Of a stretch of DNA of 64,000 nt, positions 24,418 through 33,458 are shown piece after piece. The notes beneath the pieces are model-generated. The model made no database searches, was not told the origin of the DNA, and saw only the letters and a program-made list of their open reading frames with translations. Source of the DNA: Chryseobacterium sp. R2A-55 (lineage in GTDB: Bacteria; Bacteroidota; Bacteroidia; Flavobacteriales; Weeksellaceae). The translations under genes and the position numbers were made by a program. The DNA lies in the NCBI RefSeq assembly GCF_021401085.1, contig NZ_JACBFP010000004.1:62001-126000 (forward strand). The letters run 5' to 3'. Positions within the stretch are counted from its first letter, which is position 1, and each line of letters opens with the position of its first letter.

Positions 24418-26559
24418 ATGATAAAGAGAAGTTTTTTACTTTCGGCAGTGATTGTTCCAGCGGTGATGGCGTTTGCGCAACAATACGGCGGAATGTGGAT
24501 TCCTACGGAAGTGAACGAGAAAGAGATGAAGGAAATGGGAATGAAGATTTCCGCAAAACAGATTTTCGATCCTTCAAAACCGAGCATCAAAGATGCAGTG
24601 GTCCAATTCAACGGAGGTTGTACAGCTGAGATTATTTCGCCGCAAGGGTTGCTATTGACCAACCATCACTGTGGTTATGGGCAAATTCAGAAACACTCCA
24701 CTGTGGAGAATGATTATCTTGCCGATGGGTTTTGGGCGAAAGATATGAATGGTGAACTCCCAAATCCGGGTGTTACCGTTGATTTTATTGCAGATATCAA
24801 AGAAGTGACGAAGCAGGTTTTGGCAGGAACTGAAGGACTCGAAGGAAAAGCGGCCGACGATATTATTACCAAGAATTTGGAAACAGTGAAAGCCGGCTTC
24901 AAACTCGAACCATGGCAGAAAGTAGTAATCAAGCCAGTTTATTACGGCAATAAATATTACGCCTATATTATTGAAACCTACAAAGATATCCGATTGGTAG
25001 GAGCACCACCAAGTTCTATCGGTAAGTTTGGATCAGATACCGATAACTGGGTTTGGCCGAGACATACCGGTGATTTCTCGATGTTCAGGATCTATGCCGA
25101 CAAAAACAATAAACCTGCCGAATATTCCAAAGACAACGTTCCTTACAAACCAAAATATTTCCTGCCGGTTTCCATTAAAGACAAGCAGGAAAACGATTTC
25201 ACTTTTGTATTCGGATTTCCGGGAAGAACTACTGAATATCTCCCGGCAATCGCCATTGAAAAAGTGATGAACGAAATTGATCCTGCCATGATTTCTGTAC
25301 GCGAAGTAGCTTTGAAGACTTTAGATGAAAAGATGCGCGCAGACAAGGAAACCAAAATCAAGTACGCTTCCAAATACGCTTCCGTTGCCAATTATTGGAA
25401 AAAATGGATCGGCGAAGTAGAGGGATTAAAAAAATCGAACGCGGTGGAGAAAAAGGAAGCTTATGAAAAGAGCTTGATGGAAAAGAATCCAAAACTGAGT
25501 GCTACACTGATCGAGCTTCGCCGTCTTTATGTAGGACAAGGACCATACGCTTTAAATCGGGCTTATTATTCCGAAGTGGTTAGAAATGCGGAAACACTCA
25601 CTTTAGCTAACTTATACAGTAACTTTACAGAGGCGGTACAGTCTGGAAGAATGGATGCGGCAACTACTGAAAATTTCAAAAAAAGACTGACCGGAATTTA
25701 TCAAAACTTCGATGGCGAACTGGATGCTAAAGTTACCGCAAAAGTCTTGGCGCTGTATGCAAACAAGACTCCGCAGAAATTTTTACCTAAAGATTTTGAG
25801 AAGTATAAAGATGAAAACCAGAACCTGAAACAAATTGAGGAATGGTCTAAGAACTCTGTGATTACCGGAAGGGGAACTTTCAACGGAACCACTGCCATGA
25901 AGAATATTGACAAAGTTTTTTCAGATCAGAAAAATTTGGTTCAGGACTTGAAGAATGATCCACTGATGAAGCTGTTCACCTCAATGAAGCAAGCATATAT
26001 GGAAAATTCAGAAGAATATTACAATACCTATCAAGGCCATATCGACCGTTTTCAAAAGGAATACATGGCATTGCTGATGGAAACCGACAAAGACCGTAAA
26101 TTCTTTCCGGATGCCAATTCCACTTTGCGGGTGACCTATGGAAAAGTGGCTGGTTCCAACCCAAGAGACGCGGTGCAATATGGATATCAAACCCATATTG
26201 CGGGAATCATGGAGAAATATGTCCCAAAAGATTATGAATTCGATGTTCCGGAGAAATTGATCGACCTTTACAACAAGAAAGATTTCGGAATCTACAAAGA
26301 TAAAACAGGAGATGTTCCAGTGAATTTCACAGCTTCTAACCATACTACAGGAGGAAATTCAGGAAGTCCCGCTCTGGATGCCAACGGAAATTTAATCGGA
26401 CTGAACTTCGACAGACAGTGGGAAGGAACCATGAGCGACATCAACTACGATCCGAAACTGTGCCGAAACATCATGGTGGATACTAAATACATTTTGTTCA
26501 TCATTGACAAGTACGCCGATGCGAAATGGCTGATCAAAGAAATGAAGATTGTGAAATAA
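24418..26559 (+). CDS. S46 family dipeptidyl peptidase, DPP11 type (Asp/Glu-specific)
   Basis: This 713-residue periplasmic serine exopeptidase removes N-terminal dipeptides. A signal peptide (to about residue 20) is followed by the catalytic triad of family S46: His84 in LLTNHHC, Asp219 in WPRHTGDFS, and Ser648 in TGGNSGSP. Arg666, 18 residues after the Ser in GLNFDRQWEGTMSD, is the residue that marks DPP11 and gives preference for Asp or Glu at the second position; DPP7 has Gly there. With the M1 peptidase and glutamine cyclotransferase it fits an organism that feeds on peptides. A terminator follows. Confidence 0.94.
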   Translation: MIKRSFLLSAVIVPAVMAFAQQYGGMWIPTEVNEKEMKEMGMKISAKQIFDPSKPSIKDAVVQFNGGCTAEIISPQGLLLTNHHCGYGQIQKHSTVENDYLADGFWAKDMNGELPNPGVTVDFIADIKEVTKQVLAGTEGLEGKAADDIITKNLETVKAGFKLEPWQKVVIKPVYYGNKYYAYIIETYKDIRLVGAPPSSIGKFGSDTDNWVWPRHTGDFSMFRIYADKNNKPAEYSKDNVPYKPKYFLPVSIKDKQENDFTFVFGFPGRTTEYLPAIAIEKVMNEIDPAMISVREVALKTLDEKMRADKETKIKYASKYASVANYWKKWIGEVEGLKKSNAVEKKEAYEKSLMEKNPKLSATLIELRRLYVGQGPYALNRAYYSEVVRNAETLTLANLYSNFTEAVQSGRMDAATTENFKKRLTGIYQNFDGELDAKVTAKVLALYANKTPQKFLPKDFEKYKDENQNLKQIEEWSKNSVITGRGTFNGTTAMKNIDKVFSDQKNLVQDLKNDPLMKLFTSMKQAYMENSEEYYNTYQGHIDRFQKEYMALLMETDKDRKFFPDANSTLRVTYGKVAGSNPRDAVQYGYQTHIAGIMEKYVPKDYEFDVPEKLIDLYNKKDFGIYKDKTGDVPVNFTASNHTTGGNSGSPALDANGNLIGLNFDRQWEGTMSDINYDPKLCRNIMVDTKYILFIIDKYADAKWLIKEMKIVK

Positions 26560-26586
26560 TTTGATTATTCAATACATTCCAAGCTA

Positions 26587-26614
26587 AATCCGTAGGAAAC
26601 CCTGCGGATTTTTT
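26587..26614 (+). terminator. Terminator of the DPP11 gene
   Basis: AATCCGTAGG (26587-26596) pairs with CCTGCGGATT (26601-26610) around AAAC, with one mismatch, and is followed by a T-run. Confidence 0.75.
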
Positions 26615-26616
26615 AT

Positions 26617-26624
26617 TACATTTG
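26617..26624 (+). promoter_or_regulatory. -7 box TACATTTG, 3 nt before an ATG
   Basis: An exact TAnnTTTG follows the DPP11 terminator and ends 3 nt before ATG 26628. The transcript of the deacetylase gene would be leaderless or nearly so. Confidence 0.42.
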
Positions 26625-26627
26625 AAC

Positions 26628-27629
26628 ATGGTTCTAAAGGAAAAAATCATTCGGTTGGCCACGAAATTTCAGGATTCGGATTTGGAGAAATCATTTCCAC
26701 TGGATTATTGCATTCCGGTCTATCATGCAGTTTCAGATGTTGATGTTGCTCACTTGAAACACATTGTCCAATATAAAAAGGTGAAGGATTTTGAAAGTGA
26801 TCTGGATGAGCTGTGCCGCTTTTTTCAGTTTGTCACTTGGAGTGAGTTCAAGGATTTCCATGCGGGAGTTTTCCAACCTAAGAAGAAAATTGCTTTACTG
26901 ACTTTTGATGACGGACTTTCGGAGTTTTACTTTAATGCGGTTCCTGTTTTGCTGAGAAAAGGGATTTATGCAGTCAATTTCATCAATCCGAAGTTTAATA
27001 AGAATAATGAGCTGATGTTCCGTGGGAAAGCAAGCGTGATTTTGGATATGATAAGCGGAAAAAAAAACATTCATCCTGAAATTTTCAAATTACTGGATAT
27101 CTCCGGCATTTCTGAAAAAGCTCTAAAGCAAAAGATTTTGAAAATTCCGTTTGAAAAGCAAAATCTCCTTGATCAAATTGCGGATTTAGCTGAAATAGAT
27201 TTCGAAGAATATGTGAAAACTCAAAAACCATATATGAATTTGGAACAGTTGAGATCGGTAAGTCGGCAAGGTTTCGGAATTTCCAATCATGGTTGGGATC
27301 ATCCGCTGTACAAAGATTTGACGCTCGAAAAACAAATTGAAAATTTCCAAAAAGGAGCCCAATTCCTGAAGGAAAATGATTTTCTGACAGACAGTTTTGC
27401 ATTTCCCTTTACCGATTTCGGTGTGGAGAAATCCTTTTTTGATCAACTTTTCCAAAGGGATTTCTTTTGCACGATGGGTTCAGCGGGAATTAAACTCGAT
27501 AGTGTCACTAAAAACTTTCAACGAATTCCTATGGAAAATGGAAAAAGCGCACAACAAACTTTAAAGCAAGAAACTGCTTATTTTAACTTGAAGAAAATGA
27601 TTAACCGAAATCAAATATACCGAAGATGA
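26628..27629 (+). CDS. Polysaccharide deacetylase family protein
   Basis: This 333-residue protein has a NodB-like (CE4) deacetylase core: LLTFDDGLSEFYFNAVPVLL at about 88-107 with the metal-binding Asp pair, and SNHGWDHPLY at about 222-231 in place of the usual SHTxxH. A helical insertion separates them. It has no signal peptide. An in-frame TTG at 26622 is possible but lies inside the -7 box, so ATG 26628 is preferred. Its stop overlaps the GNAT gene by 4 bp. Such pairs are often tied to surface polysaccharide modification, but no glycan cluster surrounds them here. Confidence 0.85.
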   Translation: MVLKEKIIRLATKFQDSDLEKSFPLDYCIPVYHAVSDVDVAHLKHIVQYKKVKDFESDLDELCRFFQFVTWSEFKDFHAGVFQPKKKIALLTFDDGLSEFYFNAVPVLLRKGIYAVNFINPKFNKNNELMFRGKASVILDMISGKKNIHPEIFKLLDISGISEKALKQKILKIPFEKQNLLDQIADLAEIDFEEYVKTQKPYMNLEQLRSVSRQGFGISNHGWDHPLYKDLTLEKQIENFQKGAQFLKENDFLTDSFAFPFTDFGVEKSFFDQLFQRDFFCTMGSAGIKLDSVTKNFQRIPMENGKSAQQTLKQETAYFNLKKMINRNQIYRR

Positions 27630-28702
27630 TCGAATTTAGATGTTTGAACAAGAAAATGTTGGAGGAATTCGTCAATTCTGGCGAGTTTGAGACTTTTGAT
27701 TTTCTGCCCATTACCAGACACCGTGCTTGGTCTCAGATAAGGAATCAAAAAGCATCGGACGAAGATGTGCTGCTTACTTTGGTTTTTTTTGACGGAAAAC
27801 TGGCAGGTTACCTGGGAAGTTTACCAGATGAATTGCAAGTCGGTGAGCAAAGGATAAAGTTTGCTTGGCTGAGCACGCTTTTCGTGCATGAAAACTTTCG
27901 GGGGAAACGGATTGCACAACAACTTTTGGACCTGGTCTTCGAAAAGTATGCCGGAAAAATTGCGATGACAGAATTCACACCGGAAGCTGAGAATTTATAT
28001 AATAAAACCCAGAAATTTGATTATATCACTCCGATGACTGGGAAACGGTTTTATTTCAAAAGCCAGATGGCAGAAATTATTCCCAGAAAAAAACCAGGCA
28101 TGTCCTTTTTGAAGCCTTTTCTGATGATGGGGGATTTTCTGCTTAATTTCTTTATTTCCTTTAAAAGTGGTTTGCGGAATTCAAAAAACGTTGATTTTCA
28201 GCTGCTGGATTTTGCAGATGACGAAATTAAAATATTCCTGGAAGATTTTGCAAAAAACCGGAGCGTAGAGGAACTGGATTGCATCTTGAAAAATCCTTGG
28301 ATTTTAGAGGGAAATCAACCAGACCAAAGATATGTGTTTTCAAGTTACGCCAAGGAATTCCAATATTTTTGGCTAAAGGTTTTCGGTGAAAATAAAAAGC
28401 TGGAAACTTGTGCGCTGCTGCAGTTAAGAGATGGTCATTTAAAGATACCTTATCTTTTTTCTAAGGATCATATTGAATTGTTTGTTCATGCACTTCAAAG
28501 GTTTAATGATGAAAAGAATGTGAAAGCTCTGACTTCTTACCAAACAAGTTTAAATGCCGAATTAATCCAAAAATCCTTCGGAAAGCTTTACCAGAAAGAT
28601 TTGGAGAGAAGATACCTTTTCCATAAAGACTTGCTGAAAGCACTTCCGGCGGATTTCGAGCCCAGCTTCCAGGATGGAGATGGTGATCCGGTTTTTACCT
28701 AA
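27626..28702 (+). CDS. GNAT family N-acetyltransferase with C-terminal extension
   Basis: This 358-residue protein has a GNAT domain in its first half. LSTLFVHENFRGKRIAQQLL at about 83-102 holds the acetyl-CoA loop (R-G-K-R-I-A). The remaining about 200 residues show no motif I recognise. ATG 27626 overlaps the preceding stop (ATGA), so the gene is probably coupled to the deacetylase gene. The two may act on the same amino sugar or lipid, which is inference. Confidence 0.82.
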   Translation: MIEFRCLNKKMLEEFVNSGEFETFDFLPITRHRAWSQIRNQKASDEDVLLTLVFFDGKLAGYLGSLPDELQVGEQRIKFAWLSTLFVHENFRGKRIAQQLLDLVFEKYAGKIAMTEFTPEAENLYNKTQKFDYITPMTGKRFYFKSQMAEIIPRKKPGMSFLKPFLMMGDFLLNFFISFKSGLRNSKNVDFQLLDFADDEIKIFLEDFAKNRSVEELDCILKNPWILEGNQPDQRYVFSSYAKEFQYFWLKVFGENKKLETCALLQLRDGHLKIPYLFSKDHIELFVHALQRFNDEKNVKALTSYQTSLNAELIQKSFGKLYQKDLERRYLFHKDLLKALPADFEPSFQDGDGDPVFT

Positions 28703-28731
28703 AAAAAGTCTGCACAGAGTAGGGCAGACTT
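28701..28731 (-). terminator. Terminator of dnaJ
   Basis: AAGTCTGC (28706-28713) pairs with GCAGACTT (28724-28731). On the minus strand a run of seven T follows, about 29 nt after the dnaJ stop. It begins at the end of the convergent GNAT gene. Confidence 0.75.
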
Positions 28732-28759
28732 ACTTTCATTTCGTAAAACACTTTATTAT

Positions 28760-29884
28760 TCAATTAAACAGGTCTCTGACTTTGTCAAAGAAAGTTTTTT
28801 CTTTTCCTGAAGGTTCGGCAACCATCTCGCCGTTTTTCATTTGGTTTTCAAAGAATTCTTTTTGCTCGGCCGAAAGGTGGGTAGGTGTCCAAACATTGAT
28901 ATGTACAAACATGTCGCCTTTTCCGTAGCTTTCCAAACTTGGCAAACCTTTTCCGGAAAGCCTTAATATTTTTCCGGACTGCGTTCCTGCATCGATCTTG
29001 ATTTTCACTTTTCCTCCTACTGTGGCGATTTCTTTTTGGGTTCCCAAAGCGGCTTCTGCAAATGAAATATAGAGTTCCTGATGCAGATTATCACCTTCTC
29101 TTTTGATGGTGGCATCTACTTCTTCCTCTACCACCACCAACAAATCTCCGGGATGACCGCCGAATGGTGCGTCGTTTCCTTTTCCGCGCACACTGAGTTG
29201 GATTCCGTCTCTTGCTCCTGCCGGAATGTTGATGGTCACTTCTTCTTCTTCTTTAATCAAACCTTGCGCATTTGCTCCAGCTGGGATCTTATCTGCTATT
29301 TTGCCGATTCCCTGACAAGTGCTGCAATGGGTCTGTGTCTGCATTTGTCCGAACATAGTGTTCATCACTTTCACCTGAACTCCGCTGCCATTACAGGTGG
29401 GACAAGTTTTGGAAGTAGCTCCTGCAGCGAGTTTTAGTTTTTTTACTTTAATGGTTTTTTGGGTGCCATTCACCATTTCTTCCAAATTGAGTTTTATTCT
29501 CACCCGGAGATTGCTTCCGCGAAGTTGCTGTCTTTGGTTTCCGCCTCCAAAACCACCGAATCCGCCTCCAAAATGACCTCCGAAAATATCCCCAAATTGT
29601 GAGAAAATATCCTCCATGTTCATTCCGCCTCCAAATCCGCCACCGAATCCTCCGTTTCCGTTCATTCCAGCGTGTCCGTATTGATCGTATCTCGCCCGCT
29701 TATTGGCGTCGCTCAAGACCTCGTAAGCTTCTGCAGCTTCTTTGAATTTTTCTTCGGCTACTGCATCGCCCGGATTCTTGTCTGGGTGGTATTTGATGGC
29801 CATCTTTCGGTAAGCCTTCTTGATTTCCTCACCGGAAGCGGTCTTTGAAATTTCCAGAACTTCGTAATAATCTCGTTTAGTCAT
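28760..29884 (-). CDS. dnaJ: Chaperone protein DnaJ (Hsp40), reduced zinc region
   Basis: This 374-residue co-chaperone stimulates DnaK ATPase and delivers unfolded clients. The J domain has HPD in YHPDKNPGD at about 33-41, then a Gly/Phe-rich linker, the cysteine-rich region and the C-terminal client-binding domains. Only two CxxCxGxG repeats are present (CPTCNGSG and CSTCQGIG) instead of four; the first and fourth, which build zinc centre I, are missing. I recall the same state in other flavobacterial DnaJ proteins. ATG 29884 ([10 protein letters not shown]) is preferred; an ATG at 29890 is possible. It follows grpE on the same strand. Confidence 0.96.
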   Translation of the reverse strand: MTKRDYYEVLEISKTASGEEIKKAYRKMAIKYHPDKNPGDAVAEEKFKEAAEAYEVLSDANKRARYDQYGHAGMNGNGGFGGGFGGGMNMEDIFSQFGDIFGGHFGGGFGGFGGGNQRQQLRGSNLRVRIKLNLEEMVNGTQKTIKVKKLKLAAGATSKTCPTCNGSGVQVKVMNTMFGQMQTQTHCSTCQGIGKIADKIPAGANAQGLIKEEEEVTINIPAGARDGIQLSVRGKGNDAPFGGHPGDLLVVVEEEVDATIKREGDNLHQELYISFAEAALGTQKEIATVGGKVKIKIDAGTQSGKILRLSGKGLPSLESYGKGDMFVHINVWTPTHLSAEQKEFFENQMKNGEMVAEPSGKEKTFFDKVRDLFN

Positions 29885-29909
29885 TGTCATAATCTTGTTG
29901 AATAATGAA

Positions 29910-29927
29910 TCCCGCAAAGCATCGGGA
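29910..29927 (-). other. Short hairpin in the grpE-dnaJ spacer
   Basis: TCCCG (29910-29914) and CGGGA (29923-29927) form a 5-bp stem around an 8-nt loop between grpE and dnaJ. No T-run follows, so it may shape mRNA stability or attenuation. Weak. Confidence 0.3.
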
Positions 29928-29940
29928 CTTATCGCTTATG

Positions 29941-30480
29941 TTAGTTTCCGGTCACTACTTTTGCAAATCGGATGACCTTCTCGTTCAATGTATATCCAGT
30001 TTCGATAAGGTCAACAATTTTTCCTTTTAAATCTTCAGAAGGCGCAGGAATCTGAGTAATCGCTTCATGGTAATCCACATCGAAATCGTCTCCAACTTTA
30101 GTATCCATCGATCTTAAACCTTTTTCAGACAATTTGCTTTTGAATTTTTGGTAAATGAGTTCAACCCCTTTCAGATCAGCTTCATTTCCGTATTTTGCGA
30201 TTTCTTTCAGCGCTCTCTCGAAATCATCCAAGACATCAAGCATAGAAATCATCATGTCTTGGTTTGCATATTGGAAGAAATCCATTTTTTCTTTGGCAGT
30301 ACGTTTCTTGTAATTTTCAAACTCCGCAAAAAGCCTGATGTATCGGTCTTTTTCTTCTGCCAAAAGTTCTTCTGCTGTGGGTTCTGCTGTCACATTTTCT
30401 ACATTTTCCGCATTGTTATCCTGATTGAATTCTTTCTGAGAATCCATATTTTCTTCGTGTAAATCTTTGGTATCTGACAT
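29941..30480 (-). CDS. grpE: Nucleotide exchange factor GrpE
   Basis: This 179-residue factor releases ADP from DnaK. It has an acidic, Glu/Asn-rich N-terminus, the long helix (ELLAEEKDRYIRLFAEFENYKKR), and the C-terminal beta domain with HEAITQIPA and GYTLNEKVIRFAKVVTGN. ATG 30480 (MSDTKDLHEE) is chosen over the ATG at 30501. dnaJ follows 56 bp downstream and the pair is probably one heat-shock transcript; dnaK is not in this window. Confidence 0.95.
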   Translation of the reverse strand: MSDTKDLHEENMDSQKEFNQDNNAENVENVTAEPTAEELLAEEKDRYIRLFAEFENYKKRTAKEKMDFFQYANQDMMISMLDVLDDFERALKEIAKYGNEADLKGVELIYQKFKSKLSEKGLRSMDTKVGDDFDVDYHEAITQIPAPSEDLKGKIVDLIETGYTLNEKVIRFAKVVTGN

Positions 30481-30606
30481 AATATTACATTTTATGGTCA
30501 TGCTTTCGCAAAGATTTTGCCAAAGAAAATTTTAGGACATTTCGGCACGTTTTAAGAAAAATATCGACTTGAAGCTGAACTATCGAACAGAATATGTTAT
30601 GGAATT

Positions 30607-31938
30607 TTAGAATATTTCCTCTACCAATAAAAATCCATTAAGTAGAATAATGATTCCGGCGATGATCCAGACGATGATTTTTAGCCAGAGTTTATTGGCG
30701 AATTCTCCCATTTTGGGTTTTGAATCGGTGAACATGATTAATGGAACTACCGCGAATCCTAGCTGCATTGACAAGATTACCTGACTTAACACCAAAAGCT
30801 GAGTGGTTCCTTTTTCGCCATAAAGAAGAGTGACGATGAGTGCGGGAATCACCGCAATGAGTCTTGTAATCAGTCTGCGAAGCCAAGGTTTTAGCCGAAT
30901 ATTCAAAAAACCTTCCATCACAATTTGTCCGGCTAAAGTTCCTGTTAAGGTAGAATTCTGGCCGGAAGCGAGTAGAGCAATCGCAAAGAATACACTTGCG
31001 AAGGTGGTTCCCAAGATCGGAGTGAGCATTTTGTAGGCATCGTGAATGTCTGCTACATCTTTGTTTCCGGAGGTATGAAAAGTTGCTGCGGCTACAATCA
31101 AAATCGCTGCGTTAATGAAGAACGCCAAGAAAAGCGACGAAGTACTGTCAATCGTCGCAAACTTGATTGCTTCTTTTTTGCCTTCTGGTGTGCGATCATA
31201 ATTTCTAGTTTGCACAATACTGCTGTGCAGATACAGATTGTGCGGCATTACCGTGGCTCCCAAAATTCCTATTGCGATATAGAGCATCGAGGGGTTGGTG
31301 ACGATTTCTTTTTGTGGAAGCAGACTGCTGACCATCGGAAGGATTTCGGGTTTGCTCAAAAAAATCTCATATCCGAAGCAAATCAAAATCACGAAAATCA
31401 ATCCAGCGACTATACTTTCCAAAATTCTGAATCCTTTGGCCTGTAGGAAAAGGATAATGAAAACGTCAACTATAGTAATAACCACGCCCCAAGTTAAGGG
31501 GATTCCAAAAAGTAAATTCAATGCAATTGCTGAACCGATTACTTCCGCCAAATCACAGGCAGCGATCGCAATTTCGCAGAGAATCCACAAAATAAAATTG
31601 GTGGTTGGGTTGAAGTGGTCCCGACAGGCTTGCGCCAAATCTCGTTCAGCAACGATTCCTAGTTTTAGGGATAAGTGCTGCAGAATCATTGCAAAGATGT
31701 TCGAAATTAATATCACTGAAAGCAAGGCGTAGCCGAATTGTGCGCCACCCGCAATATCTGTTGCCCAGTTTCCGGGATCCATATATCCTACCGCAATCAT
31801 GAGTCCAGGACCAACGAATGCGAGGAGCTTACGCCAAAAACCTGCATTTCTAGGCACATGAATGCTAGAGAAAACCTCTGGCAATGAGTCAGTGGTCTTT
31901 TGTTTTCTCCAACCGGATTTGATGATGTCTGAGAGCAA
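30607..31938 (-). CDS. mntH: Nramp family divalent metal transporter (MntH-like)
   Basis: This 443-residue inner-membrane importer takes up Mn2+ or Fe2+ with protons. The metal-site motifs are both present: DPGN in VGYMDPGNWATDIAGG (about 53-68) and MPHNLYLHSS at about 230. Eleven helices fit the family. The only reasonable start is TTG at 31938 (MLSDIIKSGW); the next Met is inside helix 1. The promoter, a 19-nt-spaced TTG/TATTTTTG, overlaps an inverted repeat just upstream of the gene, so it is probably metal-regulated by an MntR/DtxR-type repressor (inference). Confidence 0.94.
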   Translation of the reverse strand: MLSDIIKSGWRKQKTTDSLPEVFSSIHVPRNAGFWRKLLAFVGPGLMIAVGYMDPGNWATDIAGGAQFGYALLSVILISNIFAMILQHLSLKLGIVAERDLAQACRDHFNPTTNFILWILCEIAIAACDLAEVIGSAIALNLLFGIPLTWGVVITIVDVFIILFLQAKGFRILESIVAGLIFVILICFGYEIFLSKPEILPMVSSLLPQKEIVTNPSMLYIAIGILGATVMPHNLYLHSSIVQTRNYDRTPEGKKEAIKFATIDSTSSLFLAFFINAAILIVAAATFHTSGNKDVADIHDAYKMLTPILGTTFASVFFAIALLASGQNSTLTGTLAGQIVMEGFLNIRLKPWLRRLITRLIAVIPALIVTLLYGEKGTTQLLVLSQVILSMQLGFAVVPLIMFTDSKPKMGEFANKLWLKIIVWIIAGIIILLNGFLLVEEIF

Positions 31939-31949
31939 TCTTATTTAAA

Positions 31950-31967
31950 TGTTAGAATAATCTAACA
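31950..31967 (-). promoter_or_regulatory. Inverted-repeat operator at the mntH promoter
   Basis: TGTTAGA and TCTAACA are perfect 7-bp arms around four bases. The repeat covers the predicted transcription start and abuts the -7 box, the classical place for a repressor. Size and symmetry fit an MntR/DtxR-type metal repressor, though the regulator is not in this window. Confidence 0.65.
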
Positions 31968-31995
31968 AAAATAGCTAAATATTTTATACGGTCAA
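31966..31995 (-). promoter_or_regulatory. mntH promoter (TTG-N19-TATTTTTG)
   Basis: On the minus strand TTG (31995-31993) is followed after 19 nt by TATTTTTG (31973-31966). Both elements and the spacing fit the Bacteroidetes consensus. The start would be near 31960, about 20 nt before the TTG start codon. Confidence 0.65.
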
Positions 31996-32002
31996 AATTT
32001 AT

Positions 32003-32034
32003 ATAAAAAAAACCGTTCCTAAATTTCGGAACGG
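32003..32034 (-). terminator. Terminator of the DUF937-OmpA gene
   Basis: CCGTTCC (32013-32019) pairs with GGAACGG (32028-32034). On the minus strand eight T follow. It insulates the mntH promoter, which begins only a few bases beyond. Confidence 0.85.
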
Positions 32035-32059
32035 GATTTATGATGATCAATTCTAAAAA

Positions 32060-33349
32060 TTATTTTGTGAACCTAACAGCCATTTTTCGGTCTTTGGCTC
32101 TTTCTGCATCAGAGGCAGAAGCTGGAACAGTTGCCATTTTACTGCCATAACCTTCTGCTTCTGAAACTTGGGCACCAACACCGGCTTTTACTAGGGCAGC
32201 TTTGATGAATTCTGCTCTTGATTGCGATATTTTTAAATTCACAGCTTCGTCGCCGGTTTTATCAGTGTAGCCTCCAATTTTGATTTTGACCTCTGGGTAG
32301 GCTTTTAAGATGGCAACTAAATTATCAATTTGTTCTTGTGAACCAGGCTCCAATTCAGTAGATGAACCCATTTTGAAATTGACATTATCAAAATTGTACC
32401 ATTTGTCTTTCAACACAGCGTCATCAGAAGCGTTTTTGTAGCCATCAGACTTTAGGAATGCGATCATAGATTCTTCCATTCCACCTGCATTTCCTTTTAG
32501 TTTGATCCCGTTGAGGTCGATTTCAGTTGGAGATTTGGCAGTAGTTGTTGCGGCCGTTGGCGCATTTGCTACTGCGGTATCCTGAATCACTTCGGTTGTG
32601 GTGTCTGATGTAGTCGTTGTGGAATCGGTAGTAGGTTTATTGAATTGTGTCCAAAGGAACCATCCGGCAAGACCCAGTAGCAATAGCGGCAATAGCCATT
32701 TCCAGATTGATCCGCCATCGGTGTTGTAGTCATTAGTCTCAACGTTTGTGGTAGATGTTCCGCCTCTGGTGACTTCCACTTTTGTTTGGTCATCAGAAGT
32801 TAGTAGGACTTTTTCTGCATCTGGAGTAGCGACAGAACCCCAATTTCCTAATCCTAATGACGCCAAAGTCAATCCAGCAGGAAGAAGAGAAGAAACGATT
32901 CCTTTTTGCTCCTGTAATAAGCTGCTAATTCCCGATGCATCAAGATGATTATCGGCCACATATTTTCCTAAAGATCCCAGAGTGGCACCGGTGACCAAAT
33001 TTAATAATGAATGGGAACTGGAATTGCTTACTCCTGAAAAAGTGGAAACTGCATTGACAAGACCACCTGCTTTATCACCGAAAATTGCTGAAAGTACGGT
33101 ACTAATCAAAGAATTACCCGAGGATGCACCTAGCAAGTTGCCAAGAATTCCACTGGAAGCAGCTCCGGTAATAGAATCGATAACTCCAGGTTGATCCGCA
33201 TTGTTTGCCAATCCACCTACCACTGCTGGAAGTAAGCCACTAATGGCTTTTGATACTCCTGATTCGCTCTCACCAAGTTGCGAGGCGGCTTGCGAAATCA
33301 GTGCAGAACCCAACTGCCCCTTGATAAGGTCAATAATGTTTAATGCCAT
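32060..33349 (-). CDS. DUF937-OmpA fusion protein
   Basis: This 429-residue protein joins three parts. A Gly/Ser/Ala/Leu-rich DUF937 (YidB-like) region covers residues 1-180. A single membrane helix, WKWLLPLLLLGLAGWFLW, lies at about 218-235, followed by a Thr-rich linker. A C-terminal OmpA-like domain has GGYTDKTGDEAVNLKISQSRA, which binds peptidoglycan. With no signal peptide, the DUF937 part should face the cytoplasm and the OmpA part the periplasm (inference). It is flanked by a strong terminator. Confidence 0.87.
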   Translation of the reverse strand: MALNIIDLIKGQLGSALISQAASQLGESESGVSKAISGLLPAVVGGLANNADQPGVIDSITGAASSGILGNLLGASSGNSLISTVLSAIFGDKAGGLVNAVSTFSGVSNSSSHSLLNLVTGATLGSLGKYVADNHLDASGISSLLQEQKGIVSSLLPAGLTLASLGLGNWGSVATPDAEKVLLTSDDQTKVEVTRGGTSTTNVETNDYNTDGGSIWKWLLPLLLLGLAGWFLWTQFNKPTTDSTTTTSDTTTEVIQDTAVANAPTAATTTAKSPTEIDLNGIKLKGNAGGMEESMIAFLKSDGYKNASDDAVLKDKWYNFDNVNFKMGSSTELEPGSQEQIDNLVAILKAYPEVKIKIGGYTDKTGDEAVNLKISQSRAEFIKAALVKAGVGAQVSEAEGYGSKMATVPASASDAERAKDRKMAVRFTK

Positions 33350-33458
33350 AATAGTTTATTTTTTTTGATTAATAAACCAAATTTATGCAATAATTAATCC
33401 AAAATGTTAACATTTCAATCATTTTATATAATTATTAACATTATTGTAAATGAGTGTT

